A stretch of DNA of 64,000 nt from Cytospora piceicola (lineage: Eukaryota > Ascomycota > Sordariomycetes > Diaporthales > Cytosporaceae), in the NCBI GenBank assembly GCA_023375675.1, contig JALQBC010000005.1, forward strand, positions 1,364,001 through 1,428,000, written 5' to 3'. The stretch's first letter is position 1. Every line of letters begins with the position of its first letter. A program made the position numbers and the translations under genes. This document shows positions 1-15,020 of this stretch, in pieces. Below the pieces are notes generated by a model. It did no database searches and was not told the origin of the DNA. It saw nothing but the letters and a program-made list of their open reading frames with translations.

Positions 1-1410
1 ACTCGACCAGAATGTCTAGATACTCCTTTGCAGAATACTTTTCGGTGTGAAGGATAGTCAGTCGTATGTATATTAGGCTGGGTACGGGCGGGCTGGCTAG
101 GTCTCATGTTGTATGTCACTCACATCGTACCAATGAAACTGCAACAGCTCGACACGGCCGCCCAACCGTCGGCACCGCTCCTTCACGCCCCCAAGGACGT
201 ATTCAGTCGTTACGGGTTGCCCGATAGGACCGAATAGACACCACTTGGTAGCAGCGTAGACAGTGTTGCGGATTTCTGCCGGCAGCCTGTTTCGAAACTC
301 ACCGTAGATGAGCTCGGCGTCACCCTATACACAGCCTCATGGTCAGCAATCGAATTCTTCACAACTAAAAAAAAAAACGTTCAAGAGGAGTCATGTACGT
401 AGTGGTCCGCCATATCAACAGCACATAAACCAGATTCGACGAGCTGCGTCAGTGCCTTCTCCTGGCCCTCTGCACTCCCCGAGCCCCAGGCTGGGGACGA
501 AAGCTGCCACAACCCATTGAAGAGTCGAGGCATCTGGTACGGCCCGAGCTGAAAAGTCTCTGTGTGGCGCTCCCGTTTCGACATATCAACGTCGAAAATG
601 CCCTTTGGAGTGTTCGAATGGAAGGGGTCACCGGGACACAAGACAGCAAGGTAGTCGCGGACCTGCCTCTCGGCCCTGGTAAAGGGGTACCGGAGAGGCG
701 CGGGAGAGGCGCTGGAGCAGTACCCGACGCACTCTTCCAGCACAATCAAGAGCTTTTGCAGAGCTAAGACGGTGGACTGCTCCTCTGGTTTGGCCTCCTT
801 GAGAGCCTGCACGGCTTGGACTACGTCTCCGCTGAACCTATCGAGGAGCTGGTCTAACTCGTCTCCGGTGGTCCACGACACCTTGGCCTCGGACAGAGCC
901 GTGACGAAGTGTGTCAAGCTTCAGCACAAGTTTGTCAGTCAGTAAAGGTCTATAAGTTGGGAACCGGGGGTGTTGGTACTATGGTAGGGCCTCTAATGCG
1001 AGCTTGCTCGAGAAGAAACACCTCGTTAAGGCAACATAGTCCAGGCATGCGCGCGAGACGACACCGTGTTGAGGAAAAAGCACACGCGCATCGGTGAGCC
1101 GCGGAGGAGACTCCTTCGACAGTTGCTTCTGGATATGATCAACGAACGGGCGTTGGTTGGTGGCTCCCTGGCTGACGAGTGTTCGTAGAGCTGATCTGAG
1201 GAGGGCGGGCGGTACTGATCACTCAAGTATTGGCGTGAGATCATCTGTCCCATTTTCCAGCACTTGAACATAGATGTTCGGCAGCTCACGGTTAGATATC
1301 AAGACATCGTCCATCATATTCCTGCGAAGAGGAGCCTAGTTTAGTATATAGCCCCGCCACACTACTCCAGCGACAACGGGCAGAACTTACACATGACCCG
1401 CTGCCGCCAT
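1..1410 (-). CDS. Aldo/keto reductase with long unrecognised N-terminal region (3' end outside window)
   Basis: Likely NADPH-dependent oxidoreductase. Exons on the minus strand are 1410-1391, 1321-1223, 1171-980, 918-399, 324-124 and 37 to the edge. All phases agree, giving an ATG in context AAAGATGG. The AKR part starts about residue 225 (FQLGPYQMPRLFNGLWQL, then VDMADHYGDAELIYGEF, where D and Y fit the catalytic Asp/Tyr region of the AKR barrel) and continues through ELLQFHWYD into the last visible exon. The first ~220 residues (e.g. LPNIYVQVLENGTDDLTP, ARVLFPQHGVVSRACLDYVA) are not AKR sequence and I do not recognise them. Most AKRs are about 320 residues and begin near the strand-1 motif, so this is a two-part protein unless two genes are wrongly joined; the exon frames argue against that. 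The C-terminal half of the barrel lies outside the window. Confidence 0.75.
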
Positions 1411-2118
1411 CTTTGCGGCGCGGTTTGGCGTCCTCGGCGGCCCTCGTGGTGTATGGTGATTGTGGTCACAGTCCACGCCAGTCTTGGAGGATCGGCTGCA
1501 AAGTAGAAATCAATCGACCTCCAGCTTCTCCAAATGTGAGCAACAAAAAGATACTCAAGGATTCCAGATATATACCCGAAACCTCATGTCGACCATGTCA
1601 ATATGGCAGATAGTTTTCCGGCCGAAATGCGAAAGACTTCTCCGCATACGCCGGTGACGACAGCCGCAGTGTACTGTGGTATTCCCGGATGACAGGGGTA
1701 GCAATGGCGGTACAGCTCTGCATATCCGCGCACGTATTGGGTATGGTTGCATGCACCTGGTTCATTGCTTAACATATTCCGACGATTCAACCGATCCACG
1801 GTGCATGTGCCAAAGACGACGACACCTTGAACGAGACCCATCCACAAATATAAAGAGGGCCTAGTCGAGATACCTTTTATGCGTTTCAGACAAAAACCAG
1901 GGTTCTACTGCTTCCTGCTACCCTTCCTCATCCCCATATAGTCTGGAATGTCTGTTCCTTTCGGGGATCGCTTGCCTCATACTCCTTAAGACGTGCCCCA
2001 TTCACAAGCCTCCTTGGTACTTTCAGCCATTGTCCTATTTCTTCTTCGAATATGGAGCGGGTTGACAACTACCGAGAAGTAAAGCAGCACCAGCCCGTGA
2101 CCGTATTGAACCCGCGCC
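1411..2118. other. Intergenic, no supported gene
   Basis: This is the promoter side of the aldo/keto reductase. Short open frames exist on both strands, but none shows a recognisable motif or consistent splice frame. Nothing further is seen. Confidence 0.5.
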
Positions 2119-2415
2119 TCAATAGTACTTGTCGGCAGGCTTGTCAGCGATCTGGATGTTGGACTGTTCCGCAAAGACGGCTGCAGGCTCTTGCCGCTGG
2201 CGTAAATATTAAGAAGCTTTCTGTTCTCGAGATATACTTCGACCCATGTGAGAGTGACGGTCATTCCGTCCAAGTGGACGTACGGCGCGGCTTCGACGTG
2301 CTAGGTCTTGAAGTCCTCATCGGCAGGTACGGCGAGAAGCGAGGCGACGTCTCTCAGCTCGTATTCGATGTGGAGATCGTGATAGTTTATGGGAATAAGC
2401 AGGTTCCATGCTCCC
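2119..2415 (-). pseudogene. Possible decayed or mis-spliced gene fragment, unrecognised
   Basis: On the minus strand a protein-like frame reads NYHDLHIEYELRDVASLLAV, meets one TAG at about 2303-2301, and continues in the same frame as HVEAAPYVHLDGMTVTLTWVE. A 41-bp GTATAT...CCAG segment (2237-2197) could be an intron leading, in phase, to RQEPAAVFAEQSNIQIADK and a TGA at 2121-2119. The TAG may mean a pseudogene, or a missed intron that ends at that CTAG. I recognise no domain and find no start codon with confidence. The 41-bp intron is shorter than the others in the window. The call rests on amino-acid composition and frame continuity only. Confidence 0.3.
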
Positions 2416-2585
2416 CAACAGTGCTCATCTGCCGTGGCTGAAAGGCTGGGAGCTGGGCTACAGCACCTGGGCACTGGCTGGAGGCTCGACCAAGGGATAC
2501 AGGCTTGGGTCAAACCGCCATCAATGAGGAGTGCCCGAGCGTATGGTGTAATGGAAGATTTAATAATACCTAATCTGAATATCAT

Positions 2586-3157
2586 GCGTCGTCTGTTGTC
2601 GTCAGTTCGAGCACTCCTCTTTTTTTGCCAGTTTATTCAATATGATTGATTGATTGAATGGTTGCTTCTTACATACTTATAGACATCTGGAGGGTTTTAG
2701 TTTCTCAAGGTTCTTACTTGGTACGGTTCGTTTTGCTTCTTTTTGCACATACGATGTCTATTGGAATTACCATCACTGCCCAGGTTCTAGAAGTACTGTT
2801 GATGCTATATCTACCTACCTAGATAGTAGGTATGTAGTAGAGTGAGGTCAATCAATACATGAGCTTCCCAACGGTACACCAGGATTAGCCGAGGATTAGC
2901 CGCCACCCAGCCTACTACCACAGTATGTACTATGTAGATACTACCTAGGTATGTATGTACCTTGCTTACATACGAAAAGTGATCTAATCCCTGCCCCAAA
3001 TTTCGCATCCACACTGGCCCGTCGCGCGAAACGGCAGGCAACGAACGAACGGGAACGAGCTGCCTCTCCAGCACTTCGCCAGGGAAACGGGGCGACGACG
3101 CAAACCAGAAAACCACCCACGTCGCTGCAAACCGACGCCTGCCCCAATCCACACATC
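2586..3157. other. Intergenic / SmF promoter region
   Basis: This stretch holds TAGG/CCTA-type short repeats, including a perfect TACCTAGGTA palindrome at 2942-2951, about 210 bp upstream of the SmF start. No gene is seen. Confidence 0.6.
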
Positions 3158-3749
3158 ATGAGTGTAGGTCACTGCTATTGTCCCCTTTCGCCCTCGAGAC
3201 CCTCAACCCCATTTTTTCTACCTGCTAACAGAGACACGGCGCAGTTCATGCCAGTAAACCCCCGGCCGTTCCTCCAGGACCTGTACGTTTTTGCCCTATC
3301 GCGACGCGCCGCACCGCACGCGACTCCTCATCCCGAGATACACATGTGGCCATGACCGACCGACGTGGAGAGGAAGCTGACACGGCCGATCAAATGTAGG
3401 GTCAACAAGGAGATCTGGGTTCGTCTCAAGTGGGGAGAGACCGAGTACAAGGGTAGACTGTAAGAGAACTCGCCCTCGCCCAGCCACCTGCTTACCTCCC
3501 ACCAGTACACAGGAACACACAAGTTCAAGATGGGTGACATGGAAGTAGAAGTGCTTGCTGACAAGGAGGAACGCATGCAGGGTCTCGATCGACAGCTACA
3601 TGAACATCCAGCTCGCCAACGCCGAGGAGCACATCAAGAACAACTTCGCCGGGTCGCTAGGCCAGGTCCTCATAAGGTGTAACAACGTGCTCTGGATCCG
3701 CGCCGTGGACGGAGAAGGGGAGAACGGGGACACGAAGATGGACGGTTGA
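3158..3749 (+). CDS. smx3: Small nuclear ribonucleoprotein Sm-F
   Basis: Core Sm-ring subunit of the spliceosomal U1, U2, U4 and U5 snRNPs; nuclear. Four exons join in frame: 3158-3163, 3245-3282, 3400-3459 and 3581-3749, giving about 90 residues, close to the 86 of human SmF. The first exon carries only Met-Ser. The protein reads [20 protein letters not shown], then [19 protein letters not shown] (Sm1 motif) and [14 protein letters not shown] (Sm2, with the RNA-contacting IRCNN loop). Introns begin GTAGGT, GTACGT and GTAAGA. The C-terminal tail is short and acidic. It lies tail-to-tail with the PRMT5-type gene, whose family methylates Sm proteins. The gene symbol is transferred from yeast. 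Confidence 0.95.
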
Positions 3750-4231
3750 TCAGCCAGACCAAACGAAAATGGGACGGGAGAGGGAGACCAGGTCGAGGAG
3801 ATGGGGCTTTTTCTGATACCATAAATCGGCCCCGGCGGGACTAACTACGCAATGCATACCCTTTTGGCCCTCTGCCCCTTAGGCTGGGCGCTGCGGAAGA
3901 CGAGGAAACCCCGAGTCATCAACTGGGACGGCGTTTCTGGAGGAACTTGACGACTGGGGCCAAAAAAAAGATGGGTTTTATTTGTGGTTGGTCCCATGGG
4001 ATAGAGGAGTATGCCATGAGCCACCAACCAACCAAACCAACCAGGTGGGTGGGGGGATATATCTAGGTACGGCAAAACGCATCAGTGCCTTTTCCAGATC
4101 CCGTCAAGCTTAGCCAAAATCCATGCAGCAAAGGAGATGCTACGTCTTCAACCAACTTTGTGATCCTACGAGTCGCTCATGACTATCGATGTGCGGAAGA
4201 AAAAAACCCTTCGTGGTGAACCCTTTTCCCC
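3750..4231. other. Convergent 3' flank between SmF and PRMT5
   Basis: This 482-bp gap holds the 3' ends of two converging genes. It contains A-runs and short direct repeats (AACCAACCA near 4022-4041). No additional gene is seen. Confidence 0.6.
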
Positions 4232-6789
4232 TCACTGCATCATACACGCCACCTTGTGGCTGCTGTGCATCTCTGACGCCCCGACCTTGATCCTCGTCTT
4301 GGGTCCGACCCAGGCATACGCCTCCACCATCCACTCGTACCAGACCCTCGTGTCGTCCGTCTGGCGCCACATGCTGACCTCGAGCTCCGAGTCCTGAGGG
4401 AAATACAGAGGTTGCTGTTCACAGATCCCGTTAGCTTCGTCTCATACCCGGTACGCGATGCACGCTTCTACGTGGGAGGTGGGAAGGGAATGATTACCTT
4501 GAGCGGGAAGAAGATCGGGAACCACGAGACCATGTCCTTGCTCTTCTTGTCGATCTGGTCGGGCAGGATACTCAGCTCCACCAGCTCCTTGCCCTCGCCC
4601 GTCTGCGACGTGTACAGCGTCGACTCGAAGTAGCCCGCCAGGCCGTGCACCACGCCGCGCGGCCGGCAGTAGAAGGTCAGGTGCGTGTGCCTGGCGTTGT
4701 GCTCGTTGGTGCCGCCCGAGTTGTTCATGCCGCCGGCGCCGGCGGTCCTCAGCCTCGGCGCCGGGCCCCCGTGGCTGTCCCCCCACCTCTCGGCCAGGGA
4801 CCCCGCGACGGGGTGCGCGAACTCCCACGCCCGCTGGAAGCGCGGCCGGCCGGGCACCCTCTGCGCCACGAGGTCCACCTGGTACAGGCGCACGACCCAC
4901 GGCGTCTCGAAGGCGTGCTCGTCCGCCGGCTCGATCGTCCGGAGGTTCGCGTGGATCCGGGGCGTCGAGATGGGCGACAGCCACGCCGTGTACGACTCGG
5001 GGATGGAGAGCCCGTGCGGCCGCGCGATGTGCCCCTGGATGCCGTCCAGGCACTCGGGCGACAGCTCGTTGTCGCCGAACGAGCCGAGCAGCTCCGTGAC
5101 CAGCAGGTCCACCTTGGGCGCGGCGCCGCCGCCCGCGTGCCCCGCGGGCCGGGGCCCCGCCCAGTCGCGCATGTCCGCCTTGACCACGGTGACCTTGCCG
5201 CCCCAGACCGTCTCGTTTTGCCGGAGGAGGTACACGTACGCGTTCTGGTTCTTCTCCACCGCCCACAGCTGGATGGGCACGCCGCTCCGCTCGCTCGCCC
5301 TCAGGGCGCGCGTGACCAGGGGCCCGCGGCCGGCGCCTGCGACGGTGACGACCAGCTCGGCGTTGTCGCCCTTCAGCGAGGAGGTGGGCTTCCCCAGCTG
5401 CTTCCACTCGCTCATGGCCTGGAACATGGCCTCCTCGTAGAGGTTGTACTTGACGGGATCCCCCTCGAACATCTCGTAGGTCGCGGACTCGAGGTTGTCG
5501 GACAGCGGCTGGAGGGGGCTCTGCAGCCAGTCCTGGAAGCCTACCAGAGTGCCTGTCTCGAGCTGGCTGTAGGGCTGCTGCTGCCTTTCCAGGTGGCTCA
5601 TGTACAGGACGTGGGCATCCATCCCCGGCAGGGCGGTGCTCTGTGCGACCTCGGACAGGGATGGGAAGTCGCTCTGGAGGGTCTCGGCATTCTTGGCGGC
5701 GGCGGCGAGGTCTTGCGGAGAGGGACCGATGTCATAGAGGAGGAACCAGGGGGCGTTCTTCAGGCGCATGCAGCTGAAGATCAAGTCCTGGTGCTGCCGG
5801 GACAGGGAAGGGTTGCCGGTCTTGTTTTGCTGGAAGGTGCTGGGGCCGAGGGTGAGGTAGTGGAGAGGCTCGGCGAACCATCGAGTCTGGAGTTCCTTCT
5901 CTGGCAGCCTTCGTGGCATTCTCAGGGCTGGGTATGGGCTGTTAACTAGGGATGACAAGAGAGGCAGTGAGGGATGAAGGCTTACCAACAAAAAGTCTGT
6001 TCGAGTACTCGCTGACCGACCGGATCGTGTGCCAAGTATCCCAAGCACCGAACAGATCGATCTCCTCATCCGCCTGACCACTTCCTTCCTCCGCGCTACT
6101 AGGGCCCTCTAGCTCTTCAGACAGCAACTTGGCCTTTTCCTCTAGGCCAGGCTCGCGATACATGGGCATGTGTATGATGATGTTCACCCTGCTCGCCACG
6201 TGGAACACCTCCTTGATAGCCCTTGCATACTGGAGAACAGCCTTCCCATCCGCATCCTGCCGGGGACCAGGAATGAGGACACTTCTGACACCGCAGAAGT
6301 TGGCATAAGCCACCTCCAGGTTCAGGGCCTGGCGGGAGATGCTGGCAATGAGCGGGTTCGATGAGCCGAGATCGATCCATGGGCTCGAATAGGCCAACAC
6401 GTTCAGGATGTAAGAGCAGGGGAAGAGGGTCGTATCCTTGTTGGTGAGCGTGGGCACGATGGGGCCAAGCAGAGATGGGTTGGCCTTGTCGGCAACGGAC
6501 AGGCCTGAGTTTTCAATCTCATTGAGATGAGACTTGTATAGCTCCCTCACCCGCTCGTGGAAGTGGCTGCTCGTGATGGGCGCAGTTGCGAATCCAAACT
6601 GAGTAGCAAGTTAGTATATCAGTCTGGGTAGGGGTAAAATAGAGGACCTACACCGGTATTGAGAACATGGCTGTACTGGCTGTCCGTGAGGGCTTCGGTC
6701 CTTCTTGAGTCGTGCTGGCCGAACCAGAAGGTTGGGCGGGCCTGGGAGAACTCCTCAGATTCAGGGTCGAGAGACCCGAAAGAAGGCAT
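4232..6789 (-). CDS. skb1: Type II protein arginine methyltransferase (PRMT5/Skb1/Hsl7)
   Basis: Transfers methyl groups from S-adenosylmethionine to arginines, making symmetric dimethylarginine on Sm proteins and histones; also linked to cell-cycle and polarity control in yeasts. Four exons, 6789-6652, 6598-5986, 5945-4498 and 4414-4232, close exactly to 793 residues, within the range of fungal Skb1. The N-terminal TIM-barrel region includes WIDLGSSNPLIASISRQALN. SAM motif I is VVTVAGAGRGPLVTRAL near residue 454. The double-E loop is ELLGSFGDNELSPECLDGIQ near 537, with the SFGDNELSPE signature of the type II family. The C-terminal beta-barrel ends QPLYFPQDSELEVSMWRQ...VWYEW. The start is the first in-frame ATG; a further upstream exon is possible but not seen. 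Confidence 0.95.
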
Positions 6790-10071
<3,282 letters not shown>

Positions 10072-13000
10072 TGGCGCACCCGCTCGACGGAGACCGTTGC
10101 GCGATGACAAGGAGCCAGATCGAGCTTCTTGGGGTTTGGCTTAATCAAGATTTTTTTTTTTCCCTCGTAGAATGGCTGTTGTACCGTGGTGTTTAGAAGA
10201 CCCGGGGACAGGGAGGTTCTCCGTGTTGTGCTGGAGAATTGGGCCAGGTTAGGGTCCTGGAAGAGCTCGAAGAAGACGAAGATTTAGACATGGCTTACAG
10301 GTTGGGCTACATACAGAAGCACATTGTTTTTTGCTCCGGGAGGAGGTATTACTACTGTAGAGCAGACAGAAAGGGAGTTTGTTTTTATTAAGAAAAATCC
10401 GAATCAAATTTGCAGCTACATCTCTTATCATTCAACCTGTGTCTCGTGTTACTACCAGAAGCAGTAGGGGCAGGCCGGCAGCCACTTTTCCTTCTGTCGA
10501 GACGAAAGCCTGTTTGTAAGGGCAAAGAGCTACATGTGTTTATCCAACCTAGGTCACAGTTCAAAAGGCCGCCATCCTGGTGACGAGACATGAAGGAAGA
10601 ACGCAACCCATCTGCTTCTCACTGGTCCGAAACTCATGCTTGATTGGGTATTCCTAAGGCAGCATCTGGTGACCAGATGGAAACCACCCCTCCCGTCCCT
10701 TATACTAAGGAGGTTTGGTTCTCTCTTCTTTTTTGAGATTGTTGAGCCGAAACCACGCATGTCTCCTTAACATTCACGGTAGGCTATTGCATCTCAGCCG
10801 TCACATCATGCAGTTGCCGGCTTCTGCTGGAGAAAATAATACCCAGTGGACCAAAATGTGGCGAGGCAAAAGGAGGGGAAAAAGGGGGAAAGGAGGAAAG
10901 GAAAGAAGATGGAGTGGCAGTGATTGTTACAGTAGGACTGATCCTCCAGAACCAAACCGTTGAAGGCGAATAGTAAGCCTCTTTGACGATCAAAGCAAGC
11001 ATGTCTATAAATAGGAGGCAATTCTGTGGCCTCTTGGAGCCTCGCTCTCTGGTGCCACCCTGCCTGTCCTTCAATGAGACCGTCCGCCGCAGAAAAGGCA
11101 AGCAGAGGACCATCGGAAGACTGCTATTGGTCTGCGAGTTTCCATCAACGGTGTGTCAGAGACAGCAGAGAGGGTTGTCAGCAGTAACCCAAGGATGCTT
11201 GACGCAGGTAGGGCAGGAACATGAGTGGCTTGCGAGATAGTTGCTTGCTTGCCTGCATCTTCACCAGTCATATGCAACGACCGAATTATATATCTTCCGA
11301 ACATGAACGTGAGGCCGAGTATCTCCTCAGAGGACAGCTCGACCCAGGGCCACCATGGATGCGTGGATGCTCCCGCCTCGCTAGTTCTTGCCTGCTGGTC
11401 CGTCCCGCTGTTGGCTAATCAAGAGGCACTATTCGGTGCTGGTGATGGTCTCCTATCCGGAAGGGGTGTATAAGGGGTCTTCACCACGTCTACGTAGCTT
11501 CGAAGGCGGGCATCGTGTGTAGTAGTCACAGCAATACAACCCTAAGCGTCAGCAATGCGTTACAGAACCAGATAAAAACCGTACCACCTTTGCAATTTGC
11601 GCGCTGGCGCCTGCAGCCTTGGCGTTCCTCTTTCTGAAGTCTAGGACCGGTAGACGATATGCACACGATTGGCTTCCAGCATCGACCTAGAGGCTTACGA
11701 CACCCTGGTGACATGTACCTGCCCGCTGTCAAACCGCAGGTACCCGCCAGGAGATTTAGCTACCACATGTGCACCTGACGCTCTGGTGAAGTTCGTTGGA
11801 TGTTTTTAGTCTTTTCTGAGACTGAACATGTAGATGATGATGGGTAACTGTAGATGGTGTTAGTCCTGGTTACGATGACAGTGGTGAAGCTGCTTGGGAT
11901 AGACAGACAACAGCGAATTGGACCAACGGGACCGTGTTATCACGTCCCAGACACAAGCAACAATAGCCGAGGGTGAGAAGGCCGAGTTGATGGTGGGCAT
12001 TGGAAGGTCCGTGTCTCCTGATAACCGGTGAGATCTTCTCTTCGGGGCCCATCGATGCTGTTCTTGACTCAATACTGTAACCGAGCAAGCGATTGTGACT
12101 GGTCAGAAGCGCTTCGGTGTCGTTTCCCTGGCTTCATCTTACCGTGGGTTGATAATTTCCTATACCCTTCCCAAGCAAACACGGGCTCAGCGTGTCGTCT
12201 CCACGATGCCACCACTCCAGCTCCGTCACAGAACCGGTGAGACAATGCTGTAATGGGCGGTATATCGGCTGCTGATCATTCGATACCTAGATATGATGCG
12301 GGCAGCATACCTATACAGTACTGGATTTTGGGATGAGCCTCGGCAGCGAAGCTTCGTGTTGTGTGGCCCGATAAGGCAATTGTTCTGCGGATTGGGATCA
12401 AGCAAGCAGAGGTGACATTGTCAAGGCTAGATCATCACGTGTTTGGGGAGAGAAGGATGATGACTCGGCGGTGATGTATGCACATATGCCTTGGCACAGC
12501 TGCATTGTTGTCCAATTCCGTGGTACATGTTGAGCATAACTTGTCCATGACTTGTCTACCATACAAATCCATACCATGAAATCAACATGAAATGGTGACG
12601 GCGGAGGAAGAGGAGGGGTTGAACCGTTGGAGGGTGAAGAGATTGGGGTCTTGGATGATGAGAGGTGAAGCCAGGTAGGTGTGATGATAATCTCAATGAG
12701 TATGGATGCTTTCTGTAATAGTGGTGTGATTTTCATTATTGATTGGAAACAGGATATCGAAGATGTTGAGGTTGTTAAGAGTAGGAGTCAGAGGGTCCCA
12801 GACTGTATACATTTTCAGTGACCGGTGGGTGTCTGGGGTACCTATGTTGATACGTACTAAAGTATTTACAGGCAGTGAACAGTAAGACTCCTGGGGAAGA
12901 ACCTTGGAAGAAGCCTGGGCCCCATAGTTTGAGCCTCAACGTTGACGTTGGCCACTACGTCGAAATTGTTCTAGCCCCGTGCAACGGCTGCCGGCTCGTG

Positions 13001-14570
13001 CTTTCCGTGTCTACTGTAATGCATACATAGCGTACCTAGGTACATACCGAGGTATCTCTCTGTTTCGTACTAGATACATATTTCTTGCCGTGTTTACAGG
13101 CCTGCCAACATGTTCTGATACTTGCATTACTAGGTACCTTGGCAAGTGGTACGGATCTGTACATACATGTTCCGCCCTTGCCTTTCCAAGGGTTGACTTA
13201 AAAAGCCCCCTCCTCCTTCCTGCACACGACATATGGATACCTACTTAAGTACTCAAGTACCCAAGTATACGCTGTATCTATAGAAAACAGAGAACTGACA
13301 ACGGATTCTCTCTGTCATATCTCACCTTTCTCACCTTTTGTTTTCTCCCAACAGCCTCACCCACCACCTCGTCATCATCCGGACTGCCACCGCTCAATGC
13401 TATGCTTCAATGGCAACTCGGAATGAAGATGGGTTGGATTCAACTCTCTCATCACCCACCTTTCTCATCCCAATGGGTCGGTCTCGAGAGACACCACATA
13501 TCTCGGAGCCTTGAGCAGGCTTCGTTGTTCGCCAACACCATAATGACCACTCATACGCCCCGCGTCTTCCAGATTTCCTGAGTCACTTGGTATCCTGTGG
13601 CTCCCCTCCTCCCCTCCCCACCTCCTTCTTCAACATGCGTCCTGCAGCATACACACATACATACATACGAGACGCGACGCCCATGGAACCAGCCGAATCA
13701 ACCAGTCCTTTCTGCTCAGCACATAAGCCAATTCTTCACCATCCATCGACAGTCACAAGCACAGACCTGGTGCAGACTGGAGAAGCCTTGCAGTGCATAG
13801 TGACAGCTGCAAAGGAGATCCTCTAATGCGAGAAGATAAGCACACTGCCGCCGATGATCCTCACCCCCTACGGAACACGGACCACGTGAACCTTGACTAC
13901 CGGACGATCGTGATGAATGGGGCAATGGAGGTGAAGACATCTGGAACTCTGGAGTTGGCCCCCCACACCCACCCAGCTCAAGTGCTCTCCACTACCTGAG
14001 CGGCGGCCGCAGCGGCCCATTCCCCTGCTCCCTTGGGACACTTGCGAAACAGAACCGAGAAAAAAAAGAGGGGGGACTGAGAGAAAAAAATATCAGGAAG
14101 CAACCCACCTTTCCTGTGCATACTACGGCACCAACTCACTCGAACTTGACCCATGCGGCCCCCCCTCCACCCCGGCCCTCTAGACCCATGCTCAGCTATT
14201 CCTTGCGTACCGTATCTTACCGGTCACCAGAGCCTCATATATCTAATGGGGTCCCCCAGCCGCAATATAGATCTATCTCTTTGCTTCTCCTCATCCGTCG
14301 TACTACTATTAGGTAGTCATTATACGGTTGAGTTCTGAGCCCTTCTTCGGCAGCCCTATCTTTCTGGGCTGAACTTCTGCTTCTTGCTGTGCCACAGAAG
14401 CCCGGGTCGCAATCGCCCTCCTTCCTCGCCCACTTACTTCAAGCCGGTTCGAGCAAGACGATATCTCCTCAGAATTCCCCAACCCAGGTTGACTTTTTCT
14501 CTCCTCATCCCATATCCTTCTTGAACGTCTACCACCAAGCAACCATCACCCATCACCGCAGAGAGTCATC
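10072..14570. other. Long intergenic stretch (4.5 kb), no supported gene
   Basis: The first ~300 bp is the likely prp43 3' UTR, with a T-run at about 10150. I found no reading frame with a recognisable motif or coherent splicing on either strand. It contains a perfect TACCTAGGTA at 13033-13042. Pyrimidine-rich sequence from about 13300, and the last ~200 bp in particular, is probably promoter and leader of the small gene at 14571. A long non-coding transcript cannot be judged from sequence alone. Confidence 0.5.
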
Positions 14571-15020
14571 ATGAGCGCAAGCGGCGGTTTTTACACGTAC
14601 AGGTGCAAGTACTTCTACACACACAACTGCTTGAGCTGGGTCTATACCAATAACGCACCGTGCCCCAGTTGTCTTGTAAGTATCTATCACTTCGAACAAC
14701 TTTTCATCTCTCGAACTAGAATGACTAACGTGATGCGCATCATCTAGGCTCAGGGCAGAGATGATGCAGAGGTTCCTGCCCCATCCCAAGCATGGAACTC
14801 GGGGGCCCGGGATATTATGGTGCCCACCTGGGAGGATGGTGTCTTCCAGCAACACATCATGGAGTATGTCGTGACGGACCCGTCAAATTCCCAGTGGAAC
14901 CTCAGGCACAAGGCTGCCCAGCCACCTACCAGCGGCGCTCCAGGCCCCATGCTCACCGCGCCGGGTATGCCACAGAAGGCGAAGTCCCATGGTAGCGTGC
15001 TGGACAAGGATTGCCGCTGA
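14571..15020 (+). CDS. Small zinc-ribbon-like protein of unknown function
   Basis: Two exons, 14571-14675 and 14748-15020, join in phase 0 to 125 residues. The first exon is almost wholly a compact aromatic Cys motif: YRCKYFYTHNCLSWVY, then APCPSCL, i.e. C-x7-C-x11-C-x2-C, as expected for a small zinc-binding knuckle. The second exon starts AQGRDDAEVPAP and is polar, with WEDGVFQQHIMEYVV in the middle and a proline-rich tail. The intron has a clean GTAAGT donor and CTAG acceptor. I recall similar short fungal proteins with this motif, but no assigned role. There is no signal peptide or membrane segment, so it is probably cytosolic or nuclear. Function is unknown. Confidence 0.75.

Noticed and set aside
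4645..5949. 434-codon plus-strand open frame
   Set aside because: It is the exact antisense of the PRMT5 coding exon; its Arg/Gly/Pro-rich composition comes from GC-rich codons on the other strand.
12398..12736. 112-codon minus-strand open frame
   Set aside because: No domain, no conserved-looking segment and no splice or promoter context; composition is like random sequence.
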